Made by a program: the position numbers and the translations under genes
Source of the DNA: SZUA-547 sp963669315
GTDB taxonomy: Bacteria; Pseudomonadota; Alphaproteobacteria; Rhodobacterales; Rhodobacteraceae
NCBI GenBank assembly: GCA_963669315.1
Contig: OY770021.1
Coordinates: forward strand, 930,001 to 994,000
Length of the DNA stretch: 64,000 nucleotides
Direction: 5' to 3'
Notes under the pieces: model-generated
Told to the model about the DNA's origin: nothing
What the model saw: only the letters and a program-made list of their open reading frames with translations
The model's database searches: none
Shown here: positions 7,987-16,322 of the stretch, in pieces
Layout: each line of letters starts with the position of its first letter
How positions within the stretch are numbered: the first letter of the stretch is position 1

Positions 7987-9372
7987 CTACCCCTCGGCCT
8001 CCAACCCCAATTCCGCAGCCAGTCTCAAGATTTCGTTGTGCTCCCGGCTTTCAACTGGGAATGCGGCGGCACCCGTTTTGATCGCGTTTTTCGCCGCGTC
8101 AGCATCCTGAAGAACCGCGTAGGATCGGATCAGCATCAGCCATCCTCCGACATCGGATGGATCGTCCTCCAGCCGCGCCGCCAGCCCGTCGACCATGCCC
8201 TTGATCATTTCATTCTGTTCATCGGCGCTGAGCTGCGCCGCCGCCGCGACCTGCTCATCAGTTGGGCCGCGGCGCCTGCCGGCTGGGGACGAGATTTCAT
8301 TTTTCGCCGCGTCGATCTGTGTCAGCAGGAAGGGCGCGCCGGAGTATTCCTCCGCCATTGCATCCAGCGCGGCCAGCGCTCCCGGCGCGTCTCCTCCCGC
8401 GGCCATCGCTTTCGCAGCGTCGATCCGCGCTTCCCAACCATTGGCGTTGGTTTCAGGCGCAACTGAAGCAATGACGGCCTGTCCCGGCGTTAGCGGGAAG
8501 GAGCCTGCATCCTGCGCCATCACCGCCCAACCGGGCAAAATCTCGGCCGGGTCTCGTTCTAGGAACCGAGCCATATTGGTGACGTCGCGGATCACCAGCG
8601 GCGTCCACGGCGCGTTGGGCGGGGAGTCGTGCAACAGCGCAACCCAGCTATCCATGGCGCCCTCGAAGTCTTTCTTCTGAGCCTTGGCCAACGCAACGTA
8701 ATATCGCGCGCGCGGATCCTGCGGCGAGCGTGCCAGCACCTGTTCGAAAGCGAGACGCGCTGCGGGCGGCACCTTGTTGCCATTGGCGAGTGTCAGCGCC
8801 TCCGCATAGGCTGAGACGACCATCGGTCGGTCGTTCGACAACGCAGCTGCCCGGCGATAGGCCTCCGCCGCCGAGGCGTGGTCGCCCTGCGCCGACGCTT
8901 CCTCCGCCTCCGTCCAAACATCGTCAAAGCTTTCTGGGTCGGAAGGCGCCTGAGTCTTGGATCCTTGCAATTCCGCCAGCCGGATTTCCACCGCCGCCTT
9001 CCGCGCCGCCAAGGGCTGGTCCGGCTCTCCCGGTTCGCCGAGCGCCAGATACCCGCCCAGCGCGCCTGCGCTTATGACAAACGCCAGCGCAAGCGCCAAC
9101 GGGGTCTGGCGGCGCGTCACCACGATCCCGCTTTGCAGCTTGCCTGCAGCGCGCAGGGCGCGGCGCTCGATTTCGCGCTTGGCTTCTTCAGCGGCCGAGG
9201 TGTTGATCAACCCGGCGGCGGCGTCGCGCCCGACCTCGTCGATCTGGTCGCGGTAAATGGAAAGCGATTGCTGCGACTCTGTGAGGTCCACGTCTCCGCG
9301 TCGCAGGAGGGGCCGCGCCAGCCACCATATGGCGCCCGCCAGCAAGAGTAAGGCGAAGATCCAGAAGCTCAT
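7987..9372 (-). CDS. ccmI: Cytochrome c biogenesis protein CcmI (CycH-type, TPR)
   Basis: 461 residues from the ATG at 9372-9370, which overlaps the ccmF stop (ATGA); the longer frame is not credible. The N-terminal helix MSFWIFALLLLAGAIWWLARPLL is followed by the charged CcmI region (QSLSIYRDQIDEVGRD). A second helix near residue 100 (LALALAFVISAGALGGYLAL) precedes a periplasmic TPR domain with repeats such as YRRAAALSNDRPMVVSAYAEAL. CcmI delivers apocytochrome c to the CcmF/H haem lyase. It is the last gene of an operon Crp/Fnr-ccmF-ccmI, and no ccmG or ccmH adjoins. That is unlike the usual ccm arrangement and suggests a dedicated or accessory set. Confidence 0.88.
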   Translation of the reverse strand: MSFWIFALLLLAGAIWWLARPLLRRGDVDLTESQQSLSIYRDQIDEVGRDAAAGLINTSAAEEAKREIERRALRAAGKLQSGIVVTRRQTPLALALAFVISAGALGGYLALGEPGEPDQPLAARKAAVEIRLAELQGSKTQAPSDPESFDDVWTEAEEASAQGDHASAAEAYRRAAALSNDRPMVVSAYAEALTLANGNKVPPAARLAFEQVLARSPQDPRARYYVALAKAQKKDFEGAMDSWVALLHDSPPNAPWTPLVIRDVTNMARFLERDPAEILPGWAVMAQDAGSFPLTPGQAVIASVAPETNANGWEARIDAAKAMAAGGDAPGALAALDAMAEEYSGAPFLLTQIDAAKNEISSPAGRRRGPTDEQVAAAAQLSADEQNEMIKGMVDGLAARLEDDPSDVGGWLMLIRSYAVLQDADAAKNAIKTGAAAFPVESREHNEILRLAAELGLEAEG

Positions 9373-11336
9373 GCCTCGGCCTCCTTCATCCTCGCGCGCT
9401 TCGGCGCTGGGGCTCCGACGCGAAGCCGTCGGTCTGAAACGGAGACCAGCCCCCCCAGCGCCATCAGCGCCGAGCCGAGCCACATCCACGGCACGCCCGG
9501 ATTGATCCAGTAGCGCGTGACCCAGCCCGCGCCGTCCGGTCCGCCGATCACGGCGTATAGGTCGCCGAACCAGAACGACTCGATGGCCGCCTCGGTGGTC
9601 TGGTTGCGCTCCACCGGATACCAGCGCCGCTCAGGGAACAAGAGAGCGACATCCTCGCCGTCACGCGAGACCCGGATGGTGGCGATCGAGGCGCGGTAAT
9701 TCGGCCCCTCAGCCTCGCCAACGTCCAGAAGGCTAAATTCATATCCGCCCAGTGACACCGGTTCTCCAACGGCTTGCGCTTGAATCGCCTCGGAACGCCA
9801 AACGCCGATCGCGGTGACGCCCGCCACGACAAAGGCCATGCCGGCGTGACCCAGCCACAGCCCCCAGGCGGACCTCGGGGCGCGCAGTAGCCGGGAAAGG
9901 AAATGGCGGTTAAACCCGCCTGCCCGGCGGAAAAGGTCAACCAGCGTCGAAGTCAGTAACCAGATCGCCAGAGCCGCGCCGATGGCGCCCAAGGGTTCCC
10001 GCCAGCCAGTGAAGGCGGCGACGGCAAGCGCGCCCACCACCGCGATCAACCCGGCGGCGAGGCTGCGCATCGCCAGCGCTTTCGCATCGCCACGCTTCCA
10101 TGGCAGAAACGGTCCGAGGGCCGCGACCAACACCACGATGGCGAAAATCGGTAGGAACGACTTGTTGAAAAACGGTGCGCCGACGGTGATTTTCTCACCT
10201 GTCGCAACCTCCAGAACCAGCGGCCAGAGCGTACCGATGAAAACGACGCCGCAGGCGACCGACAGCAAGAGGTTATTGAGGAGCAGCGAGCCTTCCCGCG
10301 AGAGCGGCTGGAACACGCCGCCTTCCTCCAAAAGGTGCGCCCGCGCGGCGTAGAGCGCCAGCGCCCCGGCGACCGCCAGCATCAGCAGCGCGAGGATGAA
10401 AACGCCGCGCTCAGGATCATTAGCGAAAGCGTGGACGGAGGACAGGACGCCTGAGCGCACCAGGAATGTGCCCATCAGGCTCATGGCGAAGGTGATGATC
10501 GCCAGAAGTACGGTCCATTTCTGCAGGCAGTCGCGCTTTTCCACCACAATGGTCGAGTGCAACAGCGCGGTGCCCAACAGCCAGGGCATGAAGCTGGCGT
10601 TCTCCACCGGATCCCAGAACCAGAACCCGCCCCAGCCAAGCTCATAATAGGCCCACCATGACCCCAGTGCGATGCCGATGGTCAGCGAAGACCACGCCAC
10701 CAGCACCCAGGGCCGCGCCCAGCGCGCCCAGGCTGGGTCCATCCGTCCGCGCCACAACGCGGCGACAGCGAAAGAAAAGGCCGTCGAGAACCCGACATAG
10801 CCGAGATAGAGCAGCGGCGGATGCATGGCGACGCCGGGATCCTGCAACAGCGGATTCATACCCATCCCGTCCGGGGGCGGCACCGGCAGGCGGGCAAACG
10901 GGTTCGACGTCAACAAGATAAACGCCAGGAACCCGACTCCGATCATCGCTTGCACCGAAAGCACCCGCGCCCGCACCCCCAAGGGTATGCCACCGCCAAA
11001 AACAGAAATTCCAGCGCCAAAGAGGCCAAGAGTCAGAACCCATAGCAGCATTGAGCCTTCATGGTTGGCCCAAGACCCGGAGATCTTGTAGATCAGCGGC
11101 TTCAGCGAGTGAGAGTTGCGGGCGACGTTCTCAACGCTGAAATCCGAAGTGACGTAAGCGTGGATCAACGCGCCAAAGGCGACGGAAAGCGCCAGAAACT
11201 GCGCCTGCGAAGCCGCATCCGCCACCCGCATCAGGCCGGGATCGTCCCGTCGCAGACCGGCGATTGGCGCGATCGCCTGTATGGCGGCGAGGGCGAGCGC
11301 CAGACACAGCGCGAAATGGCCAAGCTCGACGATCAT
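9369..11336 (-). CDS. ccmF: Haem lyase subunit CcmF
   Basis: 655 residues, full length for CcmF. A polytopic inner-membrane protein that attaches haem to apocytochromes c. The WWD haem-handling signature is present (GSWWAYYELGWGGFWFWDPVENASFMPWL region, about residues 228-255), along with conserved histidines in SWANHEGSMLLW and in the segment LLHSTIVVEKRD. The start ATG overlaps the stop of the upstream regulator (ATGA), and its own stop overlaps ccmI. Because the operon is divergent from a 12-haem cytochrome gene, it may serve that protein. This is inference from position only. Confidence 0.93.
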   Translation of the reverse strand: MIVELGHFALCLALALAAIQAIAPIAGLRRDDPGLMRVADAASQAQFLALSVAFGALIHAYVTSDFSVENVARNSHSLKPLIYKISGSWANHEGSMLLWVLTLGLFGAGISVFGGGIPLGVRARVLSVQAMIGVGFLAFILLTSNPFARLPVPPPDGMGMNPLLQDPGVAMHPPLLYLGYVGFSTAFSFAVAALWRGRMDPAWARWARPWVLVAWSSLTIGIALGSWWAYYELGWGGFWFWDPVENASFMPWLLGTALLHSTIVVEKRDCLQKWTVLLAIITFAMSLMGTFLVRSGVLSSVHAFANDPERGVFILALLMLAVAGALALYAARAHLLEEGGVFQPLSREGSLLLNNLLLSVACGVVFIGTLWPLVLEVATGEKITVGAPFFNKSFLPIFAIVVLVAALGPFLPWKRGDAKALAMRSLAAGLIAVVGALAVAAFTGWREPLGAIGAALAIWLLTSTLVDLFRRAGGFNRHFLSRLLRAPRSAWGLWLGHAGMAFVVAGVTAIGVWRSEAIQAQAVGEPVSLGGYEFSLLDVGEAEGPNYRASIATIRVSRDGEDVALLFPERRWYPVERNQTTEAAIESFWFGDLYAVIGGPDGAGWVTRYWINPGVPWMWLGSALMALGGLVSVSDRRLRVGAPAPKRARMKEAEA

Positions 11337-12022
11337 GAGCCACCTCCGTTCCGGCCATTGAGATGTCCTCTTGCGCCGTTGGCGAGCGTCGAGGGAACCC
11401 GAGCCTCCAACACCGATAAATCAGGAACAATCAGCTCGGTAGGCGTCGGAAACAGCACAATTTTTCTTTTCTTGAGTTTCGAAAATAGTCGGCTGACAGT
11501 CTCTGCATTCAGGCCGAGATAATCGGCGACGTCATCACGCGCCATCGGCAAATGTAGCACCGAGCCGCCTTGCCCGAACGGCTGTCCCAGCCGGCGGCAC
11601 ATATCTACAATGAAGGCCGCGATCCGCTCGGCTCCATCAAGGCGCCCAAGCGTCAGAAGATGGGCGTTCGCCGCAATCAAACGGTCATGGGTGAGGTGGA
11701 ACATCGCTTCGTTCGAGCCGCCGTCATGGTCCAATTGAATCACCCGCAGTCGACTGGGGGTCAGCGCCTCGATCCAGCAATCGGCGGAGCAGATCGGGCA
11801 AATGGTTTCGCCCGGCGCATTTAGGCACAATATCTGGCGGCGTCCGTCGGGCAGCACCGTGGAAACGGCGATTAACCCCTCGACGACGGAAAGAAGGCTG
11901 TGCCGCTCGGCGTAGCCCAATCGTTCGCTGCGTCCGAGCATAATCTCGCGAGGCGCTTGCCGCGGCGAAGCGCTAGTTCCCGGACTCTGGCCTTCGTTTT
12001 GATCGAGGGTTGCTGTCGCCAC
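11333..12022 (-). CDS. Crp/Fnr-family regulator with an unusual cysteine cluster
   Basis: 229 residues from a GTG at 12022-12020 preceded by GAGAAGGGA. An ATG further upstream at 12094 would give 253. The domain order is a short, poorly conserved N terminus, a Crp-like beta roll (VVEGLIAVSTVLPDGRRQIL), a dimer helix, and an HTH with the FNR-type recognition helix LGLNAETVSRLFSKLKK (E..SR). It lacks the canonical N-terminal FNR cysteine cluster, but the beta roll contains four closely spaced cysteines (CLNAPGETICPICSADC). First gene of the ccmF-ccmI operon and divergent from the 12-haem cytochrome. A cysteine-based sensor of oxygen, NO or redox is possible but unproven. Confidence 0.82.
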   Translation of the reverse strand: MATATLDQNEGQSPGTSASPRQAPREIMLGRSERLGYAERHSLLSVVEGLIAVSTVLPDGRRQILCLNAPGETICPICSADCWIEALTPSRLRVIQLDHDGGSNEAMFHLTHDRLIAANAHLLTLGRLDGAERIAAFIVDMCRRLGQPFGQGGSVLHLPMARDDVADYLGLNAETVSRLFSKLKKRKIVLFPTPTELIVPDLSVLEARVPSTLANGARGHLNGRNGGGS

Positions 12023-12149
12023 GATGTCCCTTCTCTCGTACTGGCGTTTTGCCAGCCGAGCGCTGCGCGGTGTTGCCACACCATGGCAGTTCAAGCTTTG
12101 AGTTGGATCAAGAGATGCGCTTGTTCCGATTGGCGGAATTCGAAGATTC

Positions 12150-12163
12150 CTGACGCAGGTCAG
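12150..12163. promoter_or_regulatory. FNR/Nnr-type box before the 12-haem cytochrome gene
   Basis: CTGACGCAGGTCAG, a perfect 5-4-5 dyad close to the FNR/Dnr consensus TTGAT-N4-ATCAA. 62 bp separate it from the ATG at 12226, the same spacing as the boxes of norC, nirS and hemA. It lies between divergent genes and could also influence the ccm operon. Confidence 0.6.
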
Positions 12164-12225
12164 GGCGCGCTCACGGCGGCGTGAGTAGCGTTGCGAAGTT
12201 TCGAGTCGAATAGTCGGAGGACGCC

Positions 12226-14577
12226 GTGCGCCCGATCATCGCAAAAACCACCGCCGCTTTGTTTCCAGTTCTGGGCCTTGCCGCCCTTGCTTTCGCATGG
12301 GGGGCCGCCCCTGTTGAGGCGCAGGAGAGCGGATGCCTTGGATGTCACGAAGGCATCGAGCAGTTTGTTGAGGGGCCTATGCACGACGCTATCGTGGCGT
12401 TCGGCGAGGATTACAACGACCCGCAAGGTTGCGTTGTTTGCCATGGCGGCGATCCGTCCGCGACAGAAGCGGAGGCGGCGCATACCGGAGCGCCCACTGA
12501 GCTGACCGAATCCGGCGGGCCGCATATGTTCTATCCTGATCCGGGCGCGGTCTGGATCGCCGACAAATCCTGCGGCCAGTGCCATGAGGGCTACTCCGAG
12601 CGTTTGATCAAGTCGCTGATGAACACCGAGGCTGGCAAGCTGCAGGGCAATCTGTGGAGCTGGGGCGTGGTCGACACCAACCGCTCCATCTATGGCAACT
12701 ACGATCTGGTGGACGAAGACGGCTATGAGCCCACCGTCGGCACTGACGCCTACAAGGAATACATGCTCGCCTACGCGGAGGCCCATCCCGACCAGTTGCC
12801 GCCCAGCATGGAGCAGGTGCCGGAAGTGGACGTCGAGGCGATTTCCGAACATCCGCAAATGGCCGGCATCACGTATTCGCGCCAGCAGTGTCAGCGTTGC
12901 CATGTCGGTGTGACGGGCCGCGAGAAGCGCGGCGATTTCCGTGGCGCCGGCTGCTCGTCCTGCCACGTGCCTTACTCCAATGAAGGGCTCTATGAAGGCG
13001 GCGATCCGACCATCGCAAAGGATCAACCGGGCAAATTGTTGACCCATCAGATGCAGGGAACCCGAAAGACCAAGGTGAAGCACGGCGATGTGGAGTACTC
13101 CGGCATCCCCGCGGAAAGCTGCGTTTCCTGCCACAACCGCGGCAAACGGATCGGCACCAGCTATCAGGGTGTGATGGAGTTCCCCTACGGCACGCCATAT
13201 GACGGTTCGGGCGGCAAGCAGCCCAAACTGCACACCAAGAGCTACCTCTACATCAAGGAAGACCTGCATCATGCGGTTGAATCCCGTCCAGAGAACCCGG
13301 AAGGCCGCATGCTTTGCCAGGACTGTCACACCACTGTTGACATGCATGGCGACGGCAACTTGCCGGGCACCACGCTGGCGCAGGTCGAGATCGAATGCGA
13401 AGACTGCCACGGCACTGTTTCCAAGTTCCCGTGGGAGCTGCCGCTCGGTTACGGCGAAGAGCATGGCGTCGATATCGGTGACGCCGAGCGTGGACTCGCG
13501 GACGACGTCACAGCGGAGCAGTATTTCGCCACCATGTATGATGCTGAGGACGGCTATCTGCTGACCACGCGCGGCAACCCGTTCGGCAACGTGGTCAGGA
13601 AAGGGTCGCAGGTCATCATGCACTCGGCCTCTGGACTCGATTTCCAGGTGCCGGTGCTGAAAAAGATCGCTCAGGACGGCACGTGGAAGAGCCAGAACGC
13701 CCGCGTCGCCATGGGCTCGGTCGGCACCCACATGGAGAACATGGAGTGCTACGCCTGCCACGCCGACTGGGCGCCGCAATGTTATGGCTGCCACGTCACA
13801 GTGAACTACAGCGAAGGCAAGACCGACGTCGATTGGATCACCAACGCCAACTCGCGCGGCGAGGATGGTCTGACCGCCGACGCGGTGCTCGGCACCAACG
13901 GTCTTACTTCACCGGGTAAGGTCAGCGAAAGCCGCAGCTATTTGCGCTGGGAGGAGCCGACGCTGGGCATTAACGGCGAAGGCCGCGTCAGCCCGCTGAT
14001 GCCGGGTTGCCAGGTGATTACGACGGTGATTGACAAGGATGGCAACACGGTGGCCCAGAACGAGATCTGGATGACGCCGGACGCTGGCGGAACCAAGGGC
14101 CTCGATCACGCCGCTGTTCAGCCGCACACAGCCGGGCGCGAGGCGCGGACCTGTGAGAGCTGTCACAACAACCCGAAGGCGTTGGGCTACGGCATCTCGG
14201 GCGGTCGCTTCATGGCCAAGAACGCGACGGGCTATGTAATCGATCTGGAAACTCCAGGCGGCGACATCATCCCGCAGCAAAGCCGACCTCAGGCGCAGCC
14301 GATCCCGCAACTCGACCACGACCTGAGCCGGATCGTGACTGAGGACGGCGAGCAGTTGGTCACCGTCGGGTCGCACTGGCCGCTGACCGGTCCGCTGCCG
14401 CAGGATACGCGGGAGAAGATGGAGCGGACCGGGCTTTGCATGGGCTGCCACCAGAACATGACCGACGAGGAAATCTGGACAGCCGTCAACTCGGAGAAGT
14501 TCGTCAATAATGACGAGCATCAGGCGCGGATGGACGAAGCGATCCACGCCTTGGCTGAGAAGAAGAGGGCCCAGTAA
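12226..14577 (+). CDS. Periplasmic 12-haem c-type cytochrome
   Basis: 783 residues. The signal peptide ends near APVEAQ (about residue 33). Twelve CXXCH motifs start near residues 37, 69, 116, 222, 243, 299, 364, 391, 508, 519, 643 and 742. The haem pairs at 222/243, 364/391 and 508/519 suggest packed haem couples. No transmembrane helix follows the signal, so it should be a soluble periplasmic or secreted protein. I do not recognise a characterised family; multihaem oxidoreductases of nitrogen or sulfur compounds, or an electron conduit, are possibilities. It is preceded by an FNR/Nnr-type box at norC-like spacing and is followed after 14 bp by a Rap1a-like gene. It is divergent from ccmF/ccmI. 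Length and haem number exclude NrfA, NapB and ordinary octahaem hydroxylamine oxidoreductase. Confidence 0.85.
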   Translation: MRPIIAKTTAALFPVLGLAALAFAWGAAPVEAQESGCLGCHEGIEQFVEGPMHDAIVAFGEDYNDPQGCVVCHGGDPSATEAEAAHTGAPTELTESGGPHMFYPDPGAVWIADKSCGQCHEGYSERLIKSLMNTEAGKLQGNLWSWGVVDTNRSIYGNYDLVDEDGYEPTVGTDAYKEYMLAYAEAHPDQLPPSMEQVPEVDVEAISEHPQMAGITYSRQQCQRCHVGVTGREKRGDFRGAGCSSCHVPYSNEGLYEGGDPTIAKDQPGKLLTHQMQGTRKTKVKHGDVEYSGIPAESCVSCHNRGKRIGTSYQGVMEFPYGTPYDGSGGKQPKLHTKSYLYIKEDLHHAVESRPENPEGRMLCQDCHTTVDMHGDGNLPGTTLAQVEIECEDCHGTVSKFPWELPLGYGEEHGVDIGDAERGLADDVTAEQYFATMYDAEDGYLLTTRGNPFGNVVRKGSQVIMHSASGLDFQVPVLKKIAQDGTWKSQNARVAMGSVGTHMENMECYACHADWAPQCYGCHVTVNYSEGKTDVDWITNANSRGEDGLTADAVLGTNGLTSPGKVSESRSYLRWEEPTLGINGEGRVSPLMPGCQVITTVIDKDGNTVAQNEIWMTPDAGGTKGLDHAAVQPHTAGREARTCESCHNNPKALGYGISGGRFMAKNATGYVIDLETPGGDIIPQQSRPQAQPIPQLDHDLSRIVTEDGEQLVTVGSHWPLTGPLPQDTREKMERTGLCMGCHQNMTDEEIWTAVNSEKFVNNDEHQARMDEAIHALAEKKRAQ

Positions 14578-14591
14578 GGGCGGAGGAGAAG

Positions 14592-14975
14592 ATGATGCGA
14601 AACACTTTGATCGCCGCCATCGGGCTCGCCGCCCTCGCCATGCCGGGGACTGCAGGAGCCGACAGTTTCACGGGCTCCGGCTACACGGCGCTGGATCTGC
14701 TCTCGCCCTGCCAAGAGGCGGACAACGACGCCCGTTGGGGCGAGGCGGCGGAGACCGAGTGCGAGCAATATGTGCTCGGTTTCGTCGATGCGATGAAAGA
14801 ACTGGGCGCGGTCGGGCCGGAGGCGGGCGTTTGCCCACCTGAGGTCAACACCGGCGATGAGGTCCGCTGGGCGTATATGCGTTGGATCCACGCGGATTAT
14901 TCCAACCGCAAGGCGATGCCGGCGGCTGACGCGCTGCTCGCCGCGCTGAAGGATAGCTTCCCCTGCGCACAGTAA
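14592..14975 (+). CDS. Small secreted Rap1a/Tai-like protein
   Basis: 127 residues with an N-terminal signal peptide (IAAIGLAALAMPGTAGA). The mature part resembles the Rap1a/Tai immunity-protein fold: GYTALDLLSPC near the start, a helix with CEQYVLGFVDA, a middle cysteine (VCPP), and a C-terminal helix ending AALKDSFPC. Four cysteines could form two disulfides. Rap1a proteins protect against type VI amidase effectors, but the domain also occurs in proteins of unknown role. No effector is adjacent. Only 14 bp separate it from the 12-haem cytochrome, with GGAGGAGAAG as ribosome site, so co-expression and an accessory role for that cytochrome are more likely than immunity (inference). Confidence 0.65.
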   Translation: MMRNTLIAAIGLAALAMPGTAGADSFTGSGYTALDLLSPCQEADNDARWGEAAETECEQYVLGFVDAMKELGAVGPEAGVCPPEVNTGDEVRWAYMRWIHADYSNRKAMPAADALLAALKDSFPCAQ

Positions 14976-15190
14976 GATCGACATCGGACACCCAGCTAGG
15001 ATAGATGGCGGGGCTATAGGCCATCAGAGGTGGCTCGGGAAATCTGAACAGCGGCGTTATGTGGCCTTTCCGCTCCCCTCCGCCGCTTCTGCGACGATTG
15101 CTCATATTCCGCTTCAGACCGTATAGGTGTGGCGGACGCCCGGCGCGCGCGATATCGTTTCATTTGAAACGCGGCCGCCATCGAACTGCT

Positions 15191-15204
15191 TTGCAGGCGG
15201 TCAA
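15191..15204. promoter_or_regulatory. Weak FNR/Nnr-like box before a Crp/Fnr gene
   Basis: TTGCAGGCGGTCAA keeps the TTG-N8-CAA frame of the motif but sits only 19 bp before the ATG at 15224, unlike the other boxes. If real, it would fit repression or autoregulation. Confidence 0.25.
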
Positions 15205-15223
15205 ACAATTGCGACGCAAATCG

Positions 15224-15916
15224 ATGAGCCTGGACGAAAGCCTACTGACGAATATTCCTCCCTTCCGGAAGCTGAGCGACGTTCAGATCCGTGAAGTGCT
15301 GCATCATGCGACCCCAAGGCGGTTCGCGCCGGGCATGAGCATCTTCGAGCAAGGCGCCGAAGCGGATAAATTTTATCTGTTGCTGGACGGGCATGTCCGG
15401 GTGACGCGGCTGAACGAGGACGGCGAACAAGTCATCATGCTGCATATCGTCAGCGGGCATCTGCTGGGAATTGCGCCAGCGATGGGGCGCAGTTCCTATC
15501 CGGCCACCGCATCGGCGGCGGACGAATGTCTGACGCTGTCATGGCCCACGCGTCTGTGGCCAGAGTTCATTGAGCGCTATGACGGTTTCGCCACGGAGAC
15601 CTACAAGGATGTCGGCGACCGAGTCGAAGAGATGCAAAAGCGGATTATCGAACAGGCCACGAAAAACGTGGAGCAGCGGGTCGCCTCCGCCCTGCTGCGG
15701 CTGATCAACCAAAGCGGCAAGAAAGTCGACCGGGGGATTGAGATCGACTTCCCGATCACCCGCCAGCATATCTCGGAAATGACCGGAACCACGCTGCACA
15801 CCGTCAGCAGACTGATGAGCACGTGGGAGAAGGACGGAATCGTCGCCAGCCGTCGCAAGCGCGTCGTCGTGTTGCTGCCCCAGCGCCTGATGGCGCTCAG
15901 CGCGCCGCGCTCATAG
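15224..15916 (+). CDS. Crp/Fnr-family regulator, Dnr/NnrR-like
   Basis: 230 residues from ATG 15224. Upstream in-frame codons have no ribosome site and no family similarity. Effector domain: residues about 10-125 (FAPGMSIFEQGAEADKFYLLLDGHVRVTRLNEDGEQV). Long dimer helix: VEEMQKRIIEQATKNVEQRVASALLRL. HTH: ITRQHISEMTGTTLHTVSRLMSTWEKDG, giving the T..SR recognition helix of the Dnr/NnrR type. There is no N-terminal cysteine cluster, so it is not an iron-sulfur FNR. Dnr-type proteins sense NO through haem and activate nir and nor genes. Its position just before norCBQD fits that role. It converges with and slightly overlaps the DUF1858 gene. Confidence 0.82.
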   Translation: MSLDESLLTNIPPFRKLSDVQIREVLHHATPRRFAPGMSIFEQGAEADKFYLLLDGHVRVTRLNEDGEQVIMLHIVSGHLLGIAPAMGRSSYPATASAADECLTLSWPTRLWPEFIERYDGFATETYKDVGDRVEEMQKRIIEQATKNVEQRVASALLRLINQSGKKVDRGIEIDFPITRQHISEMTGTTLHTVSRLMSTWEKDGIVASRRKRVVVLLPQRLMALSAPRS

Positions 15917-16165
15917 GTCGGAAAATGCCTCCGCGCCAAGCGTTGTCAGCAGATCATCGCAGAACTTCGTCAGAGGCACTTCCTGCAACTCACACGCCTC
16001 GCCCAGAGTGTGAAACCGGGTGACCGCGCAGCCAACACACATCATGCTGTGTTTCAGAAAAACGGGCGGCGAACCCGGCCAGCGCTCCATGACGTCGAAT
16101 ACGCTGACATCCTGAATCTTTTCCGCAATCGAAACTGAGGAAAGGTCCGTCGAGCCTTCGGCCAT
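15911..16165 (-). CDS. DUF1858 small cysteine protein
   Basis: 84 residues. The core VFDVMERWPGSPPVFLKHSMMCVGCAVTRFHTLGEACEL is a DUF1858 domain, with CVGC followed by a third cysteine. The same domain forms the N terminus of the ScdA/YtfE (RIC) family of nitrosative-stress iron-sulfur repair proteins and occurs as a stand-alone protein in denitrifiers. Function is unknown; metal or cluster handling is plausible. GGGAG lies 7 bp before the ATG. It is divergent from norC and shares its upstream region, and its stop overlaps the end of the regulator gene. Confidence 0.75.
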   Translation of the reverse strand: MAEGSTDLSSVSIAEKIQDVSVFDVMERWPGSPPVFLKHSMMCVGCAVTRFHTLGEACELQEVPLTKFCDDLLTTLGAEAFSDL

Positions 16166-16247
16166 GCGCGTGCTCCCGACCTCCGTTGCGCCGAAAAAGC
16201 GCGTTGGTGGACCGGATCAAAATACAGAGGCGACAAACGCACGTTCT

Positions 16248-16261
16248 TTGCGCTGGCTCAA
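16248..16261. promoter_or_regulatory. FNR/Nnr-type box before norC
   Basis: TTGCGCTGGCTCAA has the conserved outer TTG and CAA with correct 14-bp length. 61 bp lie between it and the norC ATG. It also lies in the shared region with the divergent DUF1858 gene. Confidence 0.6.
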
Positions 16262-16322
16262 ACTTCTGCGGACGCCCTGCGCATAGGGTCCGGGCCTCCG
16301 AAGCGTCAGCAGGAATCGTGAC

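Noticed and set aside
8195..9505. Several plus-strand frames opposite ccmI
   Set aside because: Shadows of the minus-strand ccmI gene with no supporting features.
12160..13794. A 544-codon open frame on the minus strand
   Set aside because: It is antisense to the 12-haem cytochrome gene, has no family resemblance or ribosome site, and is explained by GC-rich codon structure.
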